From the NCBI GenBank assembly GCA_012274445.1, contig JAAROD010000038.1:1-51120 (forward strand): a stretch of 51,120 bases of DNA, read 5' to 3'. The notes below the pieces were generated by a model that had not been told where the DNA came from, searched no databases, and saw only the letters and a program-made list of their open reading frames with translations. A program made the translations under genes and the position numbers. Below, piece by piece: positions 1 to 7,789 of this stretch; within the stretch, counting starts at the first letter, position 1; every line of letters begins with the position of its first letter. The DNA comes from Sclerotiophoma versabilis (Eukaryota; Ascomycota; Dothideomycetes; Pleosporales; Didymellaceae).

Positions 1-54
1 AGATACTAAATGAAAAGGATGTGCTTGAAAATTACTTCTATTTAAATTTAACAT
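1..54 (-). CDS. cox3: cox3 5' end (first 18 codons, continues at 51120)
   Basis: Read on the minus strand from the ATG at 54-52, these 54 bases encode MLNLNRSNFQAHPFHLVS and run without a break into the codons at 51120 (PSPWPLYTS...). This is the ordinary N-terminus of cytochrome c oxidase subunit 3. The junction shows that the sequence is a closed circle cut inside cox3. See the main cox3 entry at 48530-51120. Confidence 0.95.
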   Translation of the reverse strand, partial: MLNLNRSNFQAHPFHLVS

Positions 55-144
55 AGTATATTAATATAAGTTCACAATACGTTTTTTTTTTGAAAACACA
101 CCTGAACACGGACTGGTAAAGAAAATACGTTTTTCTCTAGGTCT

Positions 145-262
145 TCTAAGATTTACTATAAAATTAAAGATTTACTATAAAATTAAAGATTTACTGTAAA
201 ACTAAAGATTTTCTATAAAACTAAAGATTTTCTGTAAAACTAAAGTATAAACCTAAAGATTA
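145..262. repeat. Short tandem repeat, about 20 bp unit
   Basis: The phrase agatttactataaaattaa and close variants recur about six times head to tail. There is no coding potential. It looks like replication-slippage expansion in AT-rich spacer. Confidence 0.8.
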
Positions 263-540
263 GCTATTCTATAGCTAATTACATGATTAGGGCGCTCTTA
301 ATTTTTTTTGACGTTATTTCTTAGGAAATAACTAAAAAAAGAGGGCTACATTTTACTGAAATATATCCATTAAAAGGATCCTATCGTTATTTATAAAAGA
401 AAGGGTTTCTTTATTATTCTAAAATGGCAAGCTAGTTCCAATACTATACAAAAAATAAAAGATAAGCTCAGAGAACTAGGAAAACCCTGAAATACAGGAC
501 ATTTTGAGTATGGGTAAAAGAAAATAGATCAGAGGATAGT

Positions 541-1000
541 TAATTTATTAATAAGTTATATAAAAATATACTACTTTAAAAAAATACAGTAGTAAGTTAT
601 ATAAAATATACTAGTCATAAAAAAATACAATAGTAAGTTATAAAAATTTAGTAATAAGTTATGAAAAATATACTAGTACTGTAATAAATATAGTTAATTA
701 CTCGTTATAAAAGCTTAACCATGGTTAAGCTATATAGAATTTAGTAGTAATGTAATCGGTATAATTACATACTAGATATAAAAAAAAGATTAAAAAAAAA
801 CTTTTTTGCTATAATTATACAATTTACTAATAAGGTAAAAAACATAGTTAATTACTCGTTAGAGAAGTTTAAAAATAGTTAAGCTATATAGAATTTAGTA
901 GTAATGTAATCGGTATAATTACATACTAATTATAAAAAAGTAAGAATTTTTTTCCTCTATCTATATAGAACTTAATAGTAATGTAATCGGTATAGTCTAT
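541..1000. repeat. Degenerate direct repeats
   Basis: Variants of taagttatataaaaatatacta occur in the first third. A second module with ctatatagaatttagtagta and gtaatgtaatcggtata occurs at about 731-775, 881-925 and 961-995. The function is unknown. Confidence 0.7.
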
Positions 1001-1092
1001 GAAAAAAACAATTCTTGATGAAAAATTGTATGGAAGCAAAACCCTTTACAAGTTATAGTTTATAAAGGTTATAGAGATAACTAGTATAAAAG

Positions 1093-1164
1093 ATTCTTAT
1101 TAGTTTAATGGTAGAACAAGATACTTCTAATATCTGAATCTAAGTTCGAATCTTAGATAAGAAT
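1093..1164 (+). tRNA. trnR: tRNA-Arg(UCU)
   Basis: A cloverleaf can be folded: acceptor attctta/taagaat, anticodon stem agata/tatct with loop cttctaa giving anticodon UCU, and T-loop ttcgaat. It lies about 140 bp upstream of rns and decodes AGA/AGG. Confidence 0.93.
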
Positions 1165-1299
1165 CAACCGCTATAGAGAAATAGCTGTTAATTATAGTTA
1201 ATTAAAGATAAAAAAAAAGAAAAAAAAAGATAAAAAGAAAATAAATAAGCTATTGTAAAAAAAAAATATTCTTTTATATTTATAAAATAGATAGCTTTT

Positions 1300-2960
1300 A
1301 TACTTTTTTTATTTGAGTTTGATGATGGCTCTGAGTGAACGCTATGCAAATGCTTGACACATGCTAATCGAACGTCAATATTTAATTTTTTAAATTATGT
1401 ATATTGAAGTGGTGTACAGGTGAGTAATTGGTATTATGGCTACCTAGGAGTAAGGCAAAATAAATCCCTTATAAGAACAACTTATTATTCTTTATTAATA
1501 CTAAATCTAACCCAGCCAAACTACATTCTATCGAATAAAGTTAGGTTAACAGGTTAATAATAGCAATAATAAGTGTGGTTTAAAAGAAATAGTATTTCGC
1601 TCCTAGTTGATTATTAATAACCATCGGATAAGTAGTAAGTATGGTAATGGCATACTTAGCTTGTGTCCGTAGTCAGGACTGAGAGGTCTATTGACCACAC
1701 TGGGTCTGAAAAAACCCCAGTGCGTGTAGTACAGCAGTGAGGAATTTTGGTCAATGGCCTAACGGCTGAACCAGCAACTTGCAGGAATGAGAGTTAATAT
1801 AATAAGTTTATTAACTTGCTTGACTAGGTCTTATAAAATTCTGGATAAAGCTTATTATGAAAACTTTATATCCATAGGTCTCGACCAAATCTTGTGCCAG
1901 CAGTCGCGGTAAGACAAGGGAGACGAGTGTTATTCATCTTTAACAGGTATATAGGGTACCTAGACGGTGTACAAAGGCTTAGATAAGTACCTGTTACACT
2001 TGAGTTTGATATGTGAGAGGAATATGTCAGAATTATTGGTGGAAAGATGAAATTTGCTAATACTAATAGGACTGATAACGGCGAAGGCAAACCTCTATGT
2101 ACATGTATTTTGTATAATTGTCTTATGACAACAAGACATAAATACTATAACTGACGTTGAGGGACGAAGGCTCAGAGAGTGAAGAGGATTAGATACCCCC
2201 GTAGCCTGGGCAGACAATGATGAGTGCCATAGGTTGGCTTTATGTCGAACTATAAATGAAAGTGGAAGCACTCCACCTCAAGAGTAATGTGGCAACGCAG
2301 GAACTGAAATCATTAGACCGTTTCTGAAACCAGTAGTGAAGTATGTTATTTAATTCGATGATCCTCGAATAACCTTACCACAATTTGAATGATCTACAAG
2401 ATAGAATACAACTTTGGAAAATGTTCCAAAGAAATGAGATATTTGTAGACCACATGCGTTGCATGGCTGTCTTCAGTTAATGTCGTGAGATTTGGTTAGG
2501 TCCATTAAATTAACGTAAACCCTTGCTTTATTTACTAGTATAAAGCAGTTCTCCGCTTACAATTGGATGTGATAATAGGGACTAAGACAAGTCATCATGG
2601 CCTTAATATTGTGGGCTATAGACGTGCCACATGTGCCTTTACAAAGGGATGCAATAATGCGAATTGGAGCTAATCCCCTAAAATAGGATAAAGTATGGAT
2701 TGTAGTCTGAAATTCGACTGCATGAAAAAGGAATTACTAGTAATCGTGAGTAATCACATCACGGTGAATTTTATCTCAGATAGGTACTAACCACTCGTCA
2801 GGCGCTGAAAGGAGTATGTGCAATAAGTTTGGTGGCTGCGAATTGATAGTCTAAATATACAGGTTTAGATCTTTTGGCAGATACATCTTCGTATGCGTGA
2901 CTCTAATTGGTGTTAAGTCGAAATACGGTTCGGGTTGGGGAACTAGCCCGGGAATAATTA
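1300..2960 (+). rRNA. rns: Small subunit ribosomal RNA (mitochondrial)
   Basis: The 5' end shows the conserved ttgagtttgatgatggctc (1313-1331). Further universal blocks are gccagcagtcgcggtaa (1896-1912, the 530 loop), attagatacccccgtag (2190-2206), and a 3' domain with taaccactcgtcaggcg followed by gtcgaaatacggttcg near 2918-2933. The length of about 1.66 kb is normal for fungal mitochondria. No intron is needed to align the conserved blocks. Both ends are estimates. ORFs on either strand inside it are spurious. Confidence 0.95.
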
Positions 2961-2985
2961 ATATTAACAATACACCCAAAAAAAA

Positions 2986-3044
2986 AGTCTGTGCAAGGAG
3001 CATAAAGTTTATCTGGTTCTATGGTTCGAATCCATAGACAGGCT
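2986..3044 (+). tRNA. tRNA-like minihelix downstream of rns (acceptor + T arm only)
   Basis: A seven-pair acceptor (agtctgt/acaggct, one G-U) and a six-pair T stem (ctatgg/ccatag) with a canonical ttcgaat loop are present. Only 26 nt lie between acceptor and T arm, and no 5-bp anticodon stem can be formed there. It is either a decayed tRNA or a processing signal that frees the 3' end of rns. It is not counted as a decoding tRNA. Confidence 0.55.
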
Positions 3045-3065
3045 CATAACCAATGTATATTGGTG

Positions 3066-3240
3066 TCTACTAGTTATTTCGTTTTTTTCAAATAAACCTT
3101 ATTTACTAGTTATTTCGGTTTTTCAAATAAACCTTATTTGCTAGTTATTTTGGGTTTTTCAAATAAACTTTATCTACTAGTTATTTCGTTTTGAATAAAG
3201 CCCTTTCTATTCGTTATTTCAATGTTTTGAATAAAACGCT
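3066..3240. repeat. Tandem repeat of a roughly 40 bp unit
   Basis: Units of the form actagttatttcggttttt followed by caaataaacctt occur about five times, the last two degenerate. The repeat is located just after rns. No reading frame or RNA fold of a known class was recognised. Confidence 0.8.
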
Positions 3241-3328
3241 GTAAACTAGGCTTAACCTATTTTTTTTGATAAGGTTGGTTCCATAAACAAATCTTTAATT
3301 GATAGTAAATTTATCTAGGAAAAAAAAA

Positions 3329-3410
3329 ATCCGAGTGCTGGAATTGGTAGACAGGACAAATTTAAGCTTTGTTGACGTTATGTCGTGAACGTTCAAGTCG
3401 TTCTTCGGAT
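3329..3410 (+). tRNA. trnL: tRNA-Leu(UAA)
   Basis: Class II tRNA of about 82 nt with a long variable arm. Acceptor atccgag/ttcggat, anticodon stem acaaa/tttgt, loop tttaagc with anticodon UAA. It decodes UUA/UUG, by far the commonest leucine codons in this AT-rich genome. Confidence 0.9.
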
Positions 3411-3741
3411 ACATGGAAAAAAAAATATTATACTTTTAAGAAATCATTTGTTTCTTTTGCGCTAAAAACCACCCATTTTTTACATTAGTTATTAGCATTA
3501 GCCATTATTTTGACACAATAGATAACTTACTGGATTCAACATATTTATTTACACCTACCATTAGTAGTAAGCACCTTTGAATAACTATACCTATATTAAA
3601 TTCTTTATCTACAGGGTAAGGACGTATTTAAAAATAAAAAAAAAACTCCGTTGAAAAAGGGTTTAGAGAGTACTAGTAATAAATATAGCTGTGTTATCTT
3701 TTTTAATCCTTGCAGTTAATTAGAATGAATTGCATTAAAAA
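3411..3741. other. Intergenic spacer
   Basis: About 330 bp of AT-rich sequence between trnL and trnY. I see no gene, no strong hairpin and no clear repeat in it. Confidence 0.6.
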
Positions 3742-3825
3742 AGGAGAGTTCCTTTATTGGTAAGAAGGGTTGAGCTGTAAACTCAATAGCAATATGCTTT
3801 TAAGAGTTCGAATCTCTTGTCTCCT
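3742..3825 (+). tRNA. trnY: tRNA-Tyr(GUA)
   Basis: Class II tRNA: anticodon stem ttgag/ctcaa around loop ctgtaaa (GUA), an extended variable arm, T-loop ttcgaat, and acceptor aggaga/tctcct with one mismatch at the inner end. Confidence 0.9.
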
Positions 3826-3859
3826 AATAGTGATTATTTTTAGCGAATTGATACATAAT

Positions 3860-4030
3860 AAATTCTTATAAAGTTAATTGCTTATATAGTTAATTCTTAT
3901 AGAGTTAGTTGCTCTATAGCTAATTGATTATAGAGAAACTTCTTATAAAGTTAGTTGCTCTATAGCTAATTGATTATAGAGAAAATTCTTATAAAGTTAG
4001 TTGCTCTATAGCTAATGGTTATAAAGGTGT
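3860..4030. repeat. Direct repeats in the trnY-trnN spacer
   Basis: The unit aattcttataaagttagt plus tgctctatagctaattg recurs three to four times. It overlaps no gene. Confidence 0.75.
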
Positions 4031-4066
4031 TATAGAGCTGTTATATAGCTGTTATTTTATGTAATA

Positions 4067-4137
4067 GCCTTTATAGCTCAATGGTAGAGCGGAATACTGT
4101 TAATATTCTGATAAATGTTCGATTCATTTTAAAGGCT
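4067..4137 (+). tRNA. trnN: tRNA-Asn(GUU)
   Basis: Acceptor gccttta/taaaggc, anticodon stem gaata/tattc, loop ctgttaa giving GUU, and a D arm containing agctcaatggtagagc. Confidence 0.93.
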
Positions 4138-4471
4138 TGAAAAGGTTATACAGGGCTTTTATAACTAAGAGCTTTACAATTTTTACCAAATAGTTAGAGT
4201 AAAGCTAATAGTTATTATTAGTTCATTTTATATGCACTAGAAAAAAAAAATGAATAGAAAAACTAAAATTATACAAAAAAAAACTATTTCAAACAAACTA
4301 TCTATACTTATAAATGTATAGCGAAGTGTAACTAAAAATATACAAGAAGCTAAGCTATAGTATAATACTAGTAGATTCTACTGGTAGTAACATTCTAAAA
4401 AAATAGAACTGTTCTTTTACTAGAAGAATCGATATAGTTTTTGTAATGAAAAGGGTAATTCACAATTTTAT
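4138..4471. other. Spacer upstream of nad6
   Basis: About 330 bp, strongly AT-rich with several A runs. No open reading frame with a recognisable product; presumably it contains the nad6 leader. Confidence 0.6.
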
Positions 4472-5068
4472 ATGTTGTATATAGTTAATGAAATGACATT
4501 TAATGGTTATAGTGCAGTTAACTTAGATATATTATACATTATTGCTATCCTATTAGGTATATTAGTAATTGTAAGTAAAAACCCTATTGTTTCTGTTTTA
4601 TTTTTAATAGGTTTATTTTTATGTATAGCTGCTTATTTAATCCTAACAGGATTAAACTTTATAGGACTATCATACTTATTAGTATATATTGGGGCTGTAT
4701 CTATATTATTTCTATTTATATTAATGTTAATAAATGTTAGAATATCTGAGCTATTAATAGACAGTATTAATAGTATACCTTTAGCTATATTAATAGGTGG
4801 TTTATTTAATTACTTTGTTAATAATGTCCTACCATATATGGTAATGACTAATAACTTACTATATCACTTTACTATTAAAAAAAAACTAACGAATGTTACA
4901 TCTGTGTCATGAGATGGGTATTTAGCAGAAACTTCTCATATAACATCCATAGGTAATGTATTATATGGTAATTACTCTATATGATTAATCATTACATCTA
5001 TTATATTATTATTAGCAATGGTTGGTGCAATCGTTATTACGTTAAAACCACAAACAGATGCAAAATAA
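4472..5068 (+). CDS. nad6: NADH dehydrogenase subunit 6
   Basis: Core membrane subunit of the proton-pumping arm of complex I. The frame gives 198 residues with about five hydrophobic segments. The best conserved part is the third helix region (YLLVYIGAVSILFLFILML, roughly residues 70-90), whose GAV tract matches ND6. One in-frame TGA at 4910-4912 reads as Trp within SVSWDGY, direct evidence for code 4. The C-terminus ends ...AIVITLKPQTDAK, as usual. The start is taken at the first ATG of the open frame; an ATG six codons later is also possible. No intron. It lies between trnN and trnV in a plus-strand block. Confidence 0.95.
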
Positions 5069-5163
5069 TAACCAATAAAAACCATAAGACGTCTTTGCCT
5101 TGTCTTTTTTCTATTTTGTAAAAAAAAAACAAAAGGAAAAAGGAACCAAAAAAAAATAAAAAA

Positions 5164-5236
5164 AAGAAATTAGCTCAATTGGTAGAGCATCCGTTTTACA
5201 CGCGGCAGGTTAAGTGTTCGAATCACTTATTTCTTA
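5164..5236 (+). tRNA. trnV: tRNA-Val(UAC)
   Basis: Acceptor aagaaat/atttctt, D arm agctcaattggtagagc, anticodon loop tttacac giving UAC, T-loop ttcgaat. The anticodon stem has one weak outer pair. Confidence 0.9.
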
Positions 5237-5268
5237 GTACTTATCAAAAATAAGTATATATATCTATA

Positions 5269-5340
5269 GAGATCTTAGCTTAATGGTAAAGCGTATGACT
5301 TTTAATCATTCTCATAAGGGTTCAAATCCCTTAGATCTTA
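5269..5340 (+). tRNA. trnK: tRNA-Lys(UUU)
   Basis: Acceptor gagatct/agatctt, anticodon loop cttttaa giving UUU, T arm aaggg/ccctt with loop ttcaaat. Confidence 0.92.
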
Positions 5341-5355
5341 GAAAAAAAAATATAC

Positions 5356-5426
5356 ACGGCTATAGGTTAATGGTAGACCATTCGTCTTCCAAACGATATG
5401 TACCGATTCGACTTCGGTTGGCCGTA
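5356..5426 (+). tRNA. trnG: tRNA-Gly(UCC)
   Basis: Acceptor acggcta/tggccgt, anticodon loop cttccaa between tcgt and acga giving UCC. It is followed after two bases by trnD. Confidence 0.92.
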
Positions 5427-5428
5427 TA

Positions 5429-5501
5429 GGGTTAGTAACTTAATTGGTAAAGAGCTTTCTTGTCACGAAAGTAGATATCGGTTCGAATCCGGTCTAACTC
5501 G
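5429..5501 (+). tRNA. trnD: tRNA-Asp(GUC)
   Basis: Acceptor gggttag/ctaactc, anticodon stem ctttc/gaaag, loop ttgtcac giving GUC, T-loop ttcgaat. Confidence 0.93.
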
Positions 5502-5711
5502 TACTTTTCAATTTTTTAATTAGTTGTTGAATTATATTGGTTAGCAGTAATTAGAGGAGTACCCTAAATTGTTATAATTATCTAATTCTATTGTTACCCC
5601 CCCCCTACCAACTACTAAATTGTTATAAGTAATAGTAATTCTATAGTTAACGTTAATTTCATAGTTAAAAAGCACTACAAAAAAACATAAGTTATATAAT
5701 TATAGTAAAAA

Positions 5712-5791
5712 GGAAAAGTTGCTATAGGTAAGGCGAGATATTTGCTAAATATTGTGTTTAACACCTGGTGGTTCAAATCCACTCTTTTCCG
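5712..5791 (+). tRNA. trnS: tRNA-Ser(GCU)
   Basis: Class II tRNA: acceptor ggaaaag/cttttcc, anticodon loop ttgctaa giving GCU, extended variable arm, T arm gtgg/ccac with loop ttcaaat. It decodes AGY. Confidence 0.9.
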
Positions 5792-5990
5792 AATATAATG
5801 AAAAAAAAAATAAATGAACTGGAGAGGGAAAGAATTACTATATTAACAACAAATAGTTAATTATACATATTTATAATGGATAGACCTTTATAATAGATAA
5901 ATTACTTTATTATTCACAGAATGTTTTGTGCATTTAATGTTTATAGTAACATTGTTACAATACTATTATTATTACTGTTATTAACATAGG

Positions 5991-6056
5991 ATTAGTGTAG
6001 TTTAATTGTAAACATACTTTTAGTAAAAAGTATTGTTCAATATTAGATATACTGTT
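5991..6056 (+). tRNA. tRNA-like pseudogene
   Basis: A good D arm (gttt-aattgt-aaac) and a 7-bp anticodon-like stem (atacttt/aaagtat) are followed by only 16 nt before a weak acceptor (attagtg/tactgtt). No T stem can form. A full Leu(UAG) exists elsewhere, so this is most likely a decayed tRNA. Confidence 0.4.
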
Positions 6057-6068
6057 ATTAGTAATAGT

Positions 6069-6113
6069 AAAATGAGTAGAGTAAAATGAGTAGAGTAAAA
6101 TGAGTAGAGTAAA
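6069..6113. repeat. Tandem repeat, 14 bp unit
   Basis: aatgagtagagtaa is repeated about three times directly upstream of trnW, and the last copy touches the tRNA acceptor stem. Confidence 0.85.
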
Positions 6114-6185
6114 AAGAGTATAGTTTAATTGGTAAAATAGGAAGCTTCAAACTTCAAATTTCCAGTTCAAGTCTGGATGCTCTTG
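6114..6185 (+). tRNA. trnW: tRNA-Trp(UCA)
   Basis: Acceptor aagagta/tgctctt, anticodon stem gaag/cttc around cttcaaa giving UCA. A UCA anticodon reads both UGA and UGG as Trp and fits the many in-frame TGA codons in the protein genes. Confidence 0.93.
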
Positions 6186-6285
6186 TTATAACATAATCTT
6201 CTAAATACTTTATTACTTTTTTTTTTCATAGTTTTACTTTGATGGTTTAACCGTTCGAACGGTTAAATAGCATATAGTTACTTAA

Positions 6286-6357
6286 GGTTCCTTAGCTTAA
6301 TAGGTAAAGCGCATTTTTGATAAGGATGTGATCGACGTTCAATTCGTTGAGGAATCA
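6286..6357 (+). tRNA. trnI: tRNA-Ile(GAU)
   Basis: Acceptor ggttcct/aggaatc, anticodon stem cattt/ggatg with loop ttgataa giving GAU, D arm agcttaataggtaaagc. Confidence 0.92.
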
Positions 6358-6366
6358 ATGTGATTT

Positions 6367-6412
6367 ATGTAAAGCGCATTTTTGATAAAGATGTGATCGA
6401 CGTTTAATTCGT
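6367..6412 (+). pseudogene. Partial duplicate of trnI
   Basis: About 45 bases from the D arm to the T stem of trnI (taaagcgcatttttgataa onward, anticodon GAT retained) are repeated 10 bp after trnI with two substitutions. Both acceptor halves are missing, so it cannot be a working tRNA. Confidence 0.85.
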
Positions 6413-6421
6413 TGAGCTACA

Positions 6422-6493
6422 AGTGCGTTAGTTAAATTGGTATAATGACATGCCACGGACATGTTTTTACAAGTTCGAGCCTTGTACGCACTT
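6422..6493 (+). tRNA. trnR: tRNA-Arg(ACG)
   Basis: Acceptor agtgcgt/acgcact, anticodon stem acatg/catgt, loop ccacgga giving ACG, T-loop ttcgagc. It decodes CGN. Confidence 0.92.
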
Positions 6494-6942
6494 CTTCTAG
6501 TGTAAAAATGAAAAAAAAGTATTGTTTTCTTTGGATTACTACAGGATTGTAGCTATTTCTATTGTAAACTATTTTTTCGAAAAAGATCTAACTATACCGT
6601 AAAAATGTATCATAGCTATTAGTAGTTTTCCTAGTATTTTCGAAGATTCGAAATTGCGTCGAAGAAAAATAAAATTGATACTAAAACACAATGATAAAAT
6701 AGAATGAAGAAATAAAGCTGATACTAAAACACAATGATAAAATAGAATGAAGAAACAAAGCTGATACTAAAATAGTATTAAAAAAAATAGGATGGTTTAG
6801 ATTGGTTAAGTGTTCAATACATTGTTAACATTGATTATTTGATACATTTCTTTAATAATAAGTTTACTTAGTAATAAAATCATTTTACTATACATTAATT
6901 TACTAGGTAAAATTGTTATTATTAGACTACTAGAAAATAAAA
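6494..6942. other. Spacer with a 43 bp tandem repeat
   Basis: No gene. At about 6660-6775 a unit of about 43 bp (gctgatactaaaacacaatg plus ataaaatagaatgaagaaa) occurs 2.7 times with few changes. The rest is AT-rich. Confidence 0.7.
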
Positions 6943-7027
6943 AGAGAATTGACCGAGTGGTTTAAGGTGATAAGCTTGAAACTTATTTGGTTGAAAGACC
7001 ACATCCGTTCGAATCGGATATTCTCTG
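6943..7027 (+). tRNA. trnS: tRNA-Ser(UGA)
   Basis: Class II tRNA: acceptor agagaat/attctct, anticodon stem ataag/cttat with loop cttgaaa giving UGA, a variable arm of two paired strands (ggttg/gacca), T-loop ttcgaat. Confidence 0.92.
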
Positions 7028-7606
7028 CTATATTTAAAGATAAAGATTATTTTTTTATAAATTAGGATAGATTCTTTTTTTTGTATAGATTATTTCTTTG
7101 TATAGATTCTTTTTTTGTATAAATAAACTATATTATATCTAATCTATCTATACAAAATTTATAACTATATTATAGCTTATAGCTATACAAAGTTTATAAA
7201 AATATCTTATAGCTATACAAAATTTATAGCTTTATTTTGTACTACTATACAAATTTTATAAGGATTTATTATCTTATAGTTAAACAGATTTTGTAACGAT
7301 CTGTTATCTGATCATTATACAAGTTTTACAAAGATCTCTTATCTTATAGCTATAAAAAAGTTATAGCTATATTTGCTAGTATATCTACAAATCTTATATA
7401 AATCTATTATCTGATGTTTATACAAATTTAATAAGTAAAATTAGATAGTGATAGACACAATAGTACAGCACATAGTATAATAAAAAACATATCGTAAAAT
7501 GGTATATACCGTAATATAGTACATAGCGCAATACACTACATAAGTGTGATATAGTACATAGCGTACTAAAAGACATAGCGTACTATAGTACACAGAATGC
7601 TATAAG
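7028..7606. repeat. Repeat-rich AT spacer upstream of trnP and rnl
   Basis: Two families of short repeats: variants of cttatagctatacaaa with tttataa at about 7090-7440, then tagtacatagcgta-type units at about 7440-7600. No ORF or tRNA is visible. Its position before rnl makes a promoter or replication role possible but unproven. Confidence 0.65.
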
Positions 7607-7679
7607 CGGGTTAGAGCCGGGTTGGTTAGGCGCCTCATTTGGGTTGAGGAATAGTTATGTTCGAATCATAATAACCCGA
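7607..7679 (+). tRNA. trnP: tRNA-Pro(UGG)
   Basis: Acceptor cgggtta/taacccg, anticodon stem cctca/tgagg with loop tttgggt giving UGG, T-loop ttcgaat. It lies about 110 bp upstream of rnl. Confidence 0.93.
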
Positions 7680-7789
7680 AATAGGATTCGAAATCCTTGT
7701 ATATAAAAATAAATAGTAATGTATTTGATATGTAATGTATTATTTCATAATCTTACTAGCTTTGTATTATTTATTTTATAGTACAAAAA

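Larger units (their letters stand above)
55..1092. other. AT-rich intergenic region with repeats
   Basis: No gene is visible. The region lies between the divergent starts of cox3 (minus) and the tRNA-rRNA block (plus), so it is a plausible place for divergent promoters, although no motif proves this. It holds short direct repeats at about 145-262 (unit near 20 bp, agatttactataaaattaa) and a longer family at about 541-1000, where a segment containing tagttaattactcgtta and gtaatgtaatcggtata recurs two to three times. A hairpin-like sequence around 296-345 shares the gacgttatttc motif with repeats at 14.2 and 45.2-45.5 kb. Confidence 0.7.

Noticed and set aside
145..262. Regularly repeated units considered as a CRISPR array
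   Set aside because: Units are contiguous without unique spacers, AT-rich and in an organelle genome; they are ordinary tandem repeats.
1866..2090. Open frame on the minus strand inside rns
   Set aside because: It is antisense to highly conserved rRNA sequence (530-loop region); no protein similarity.
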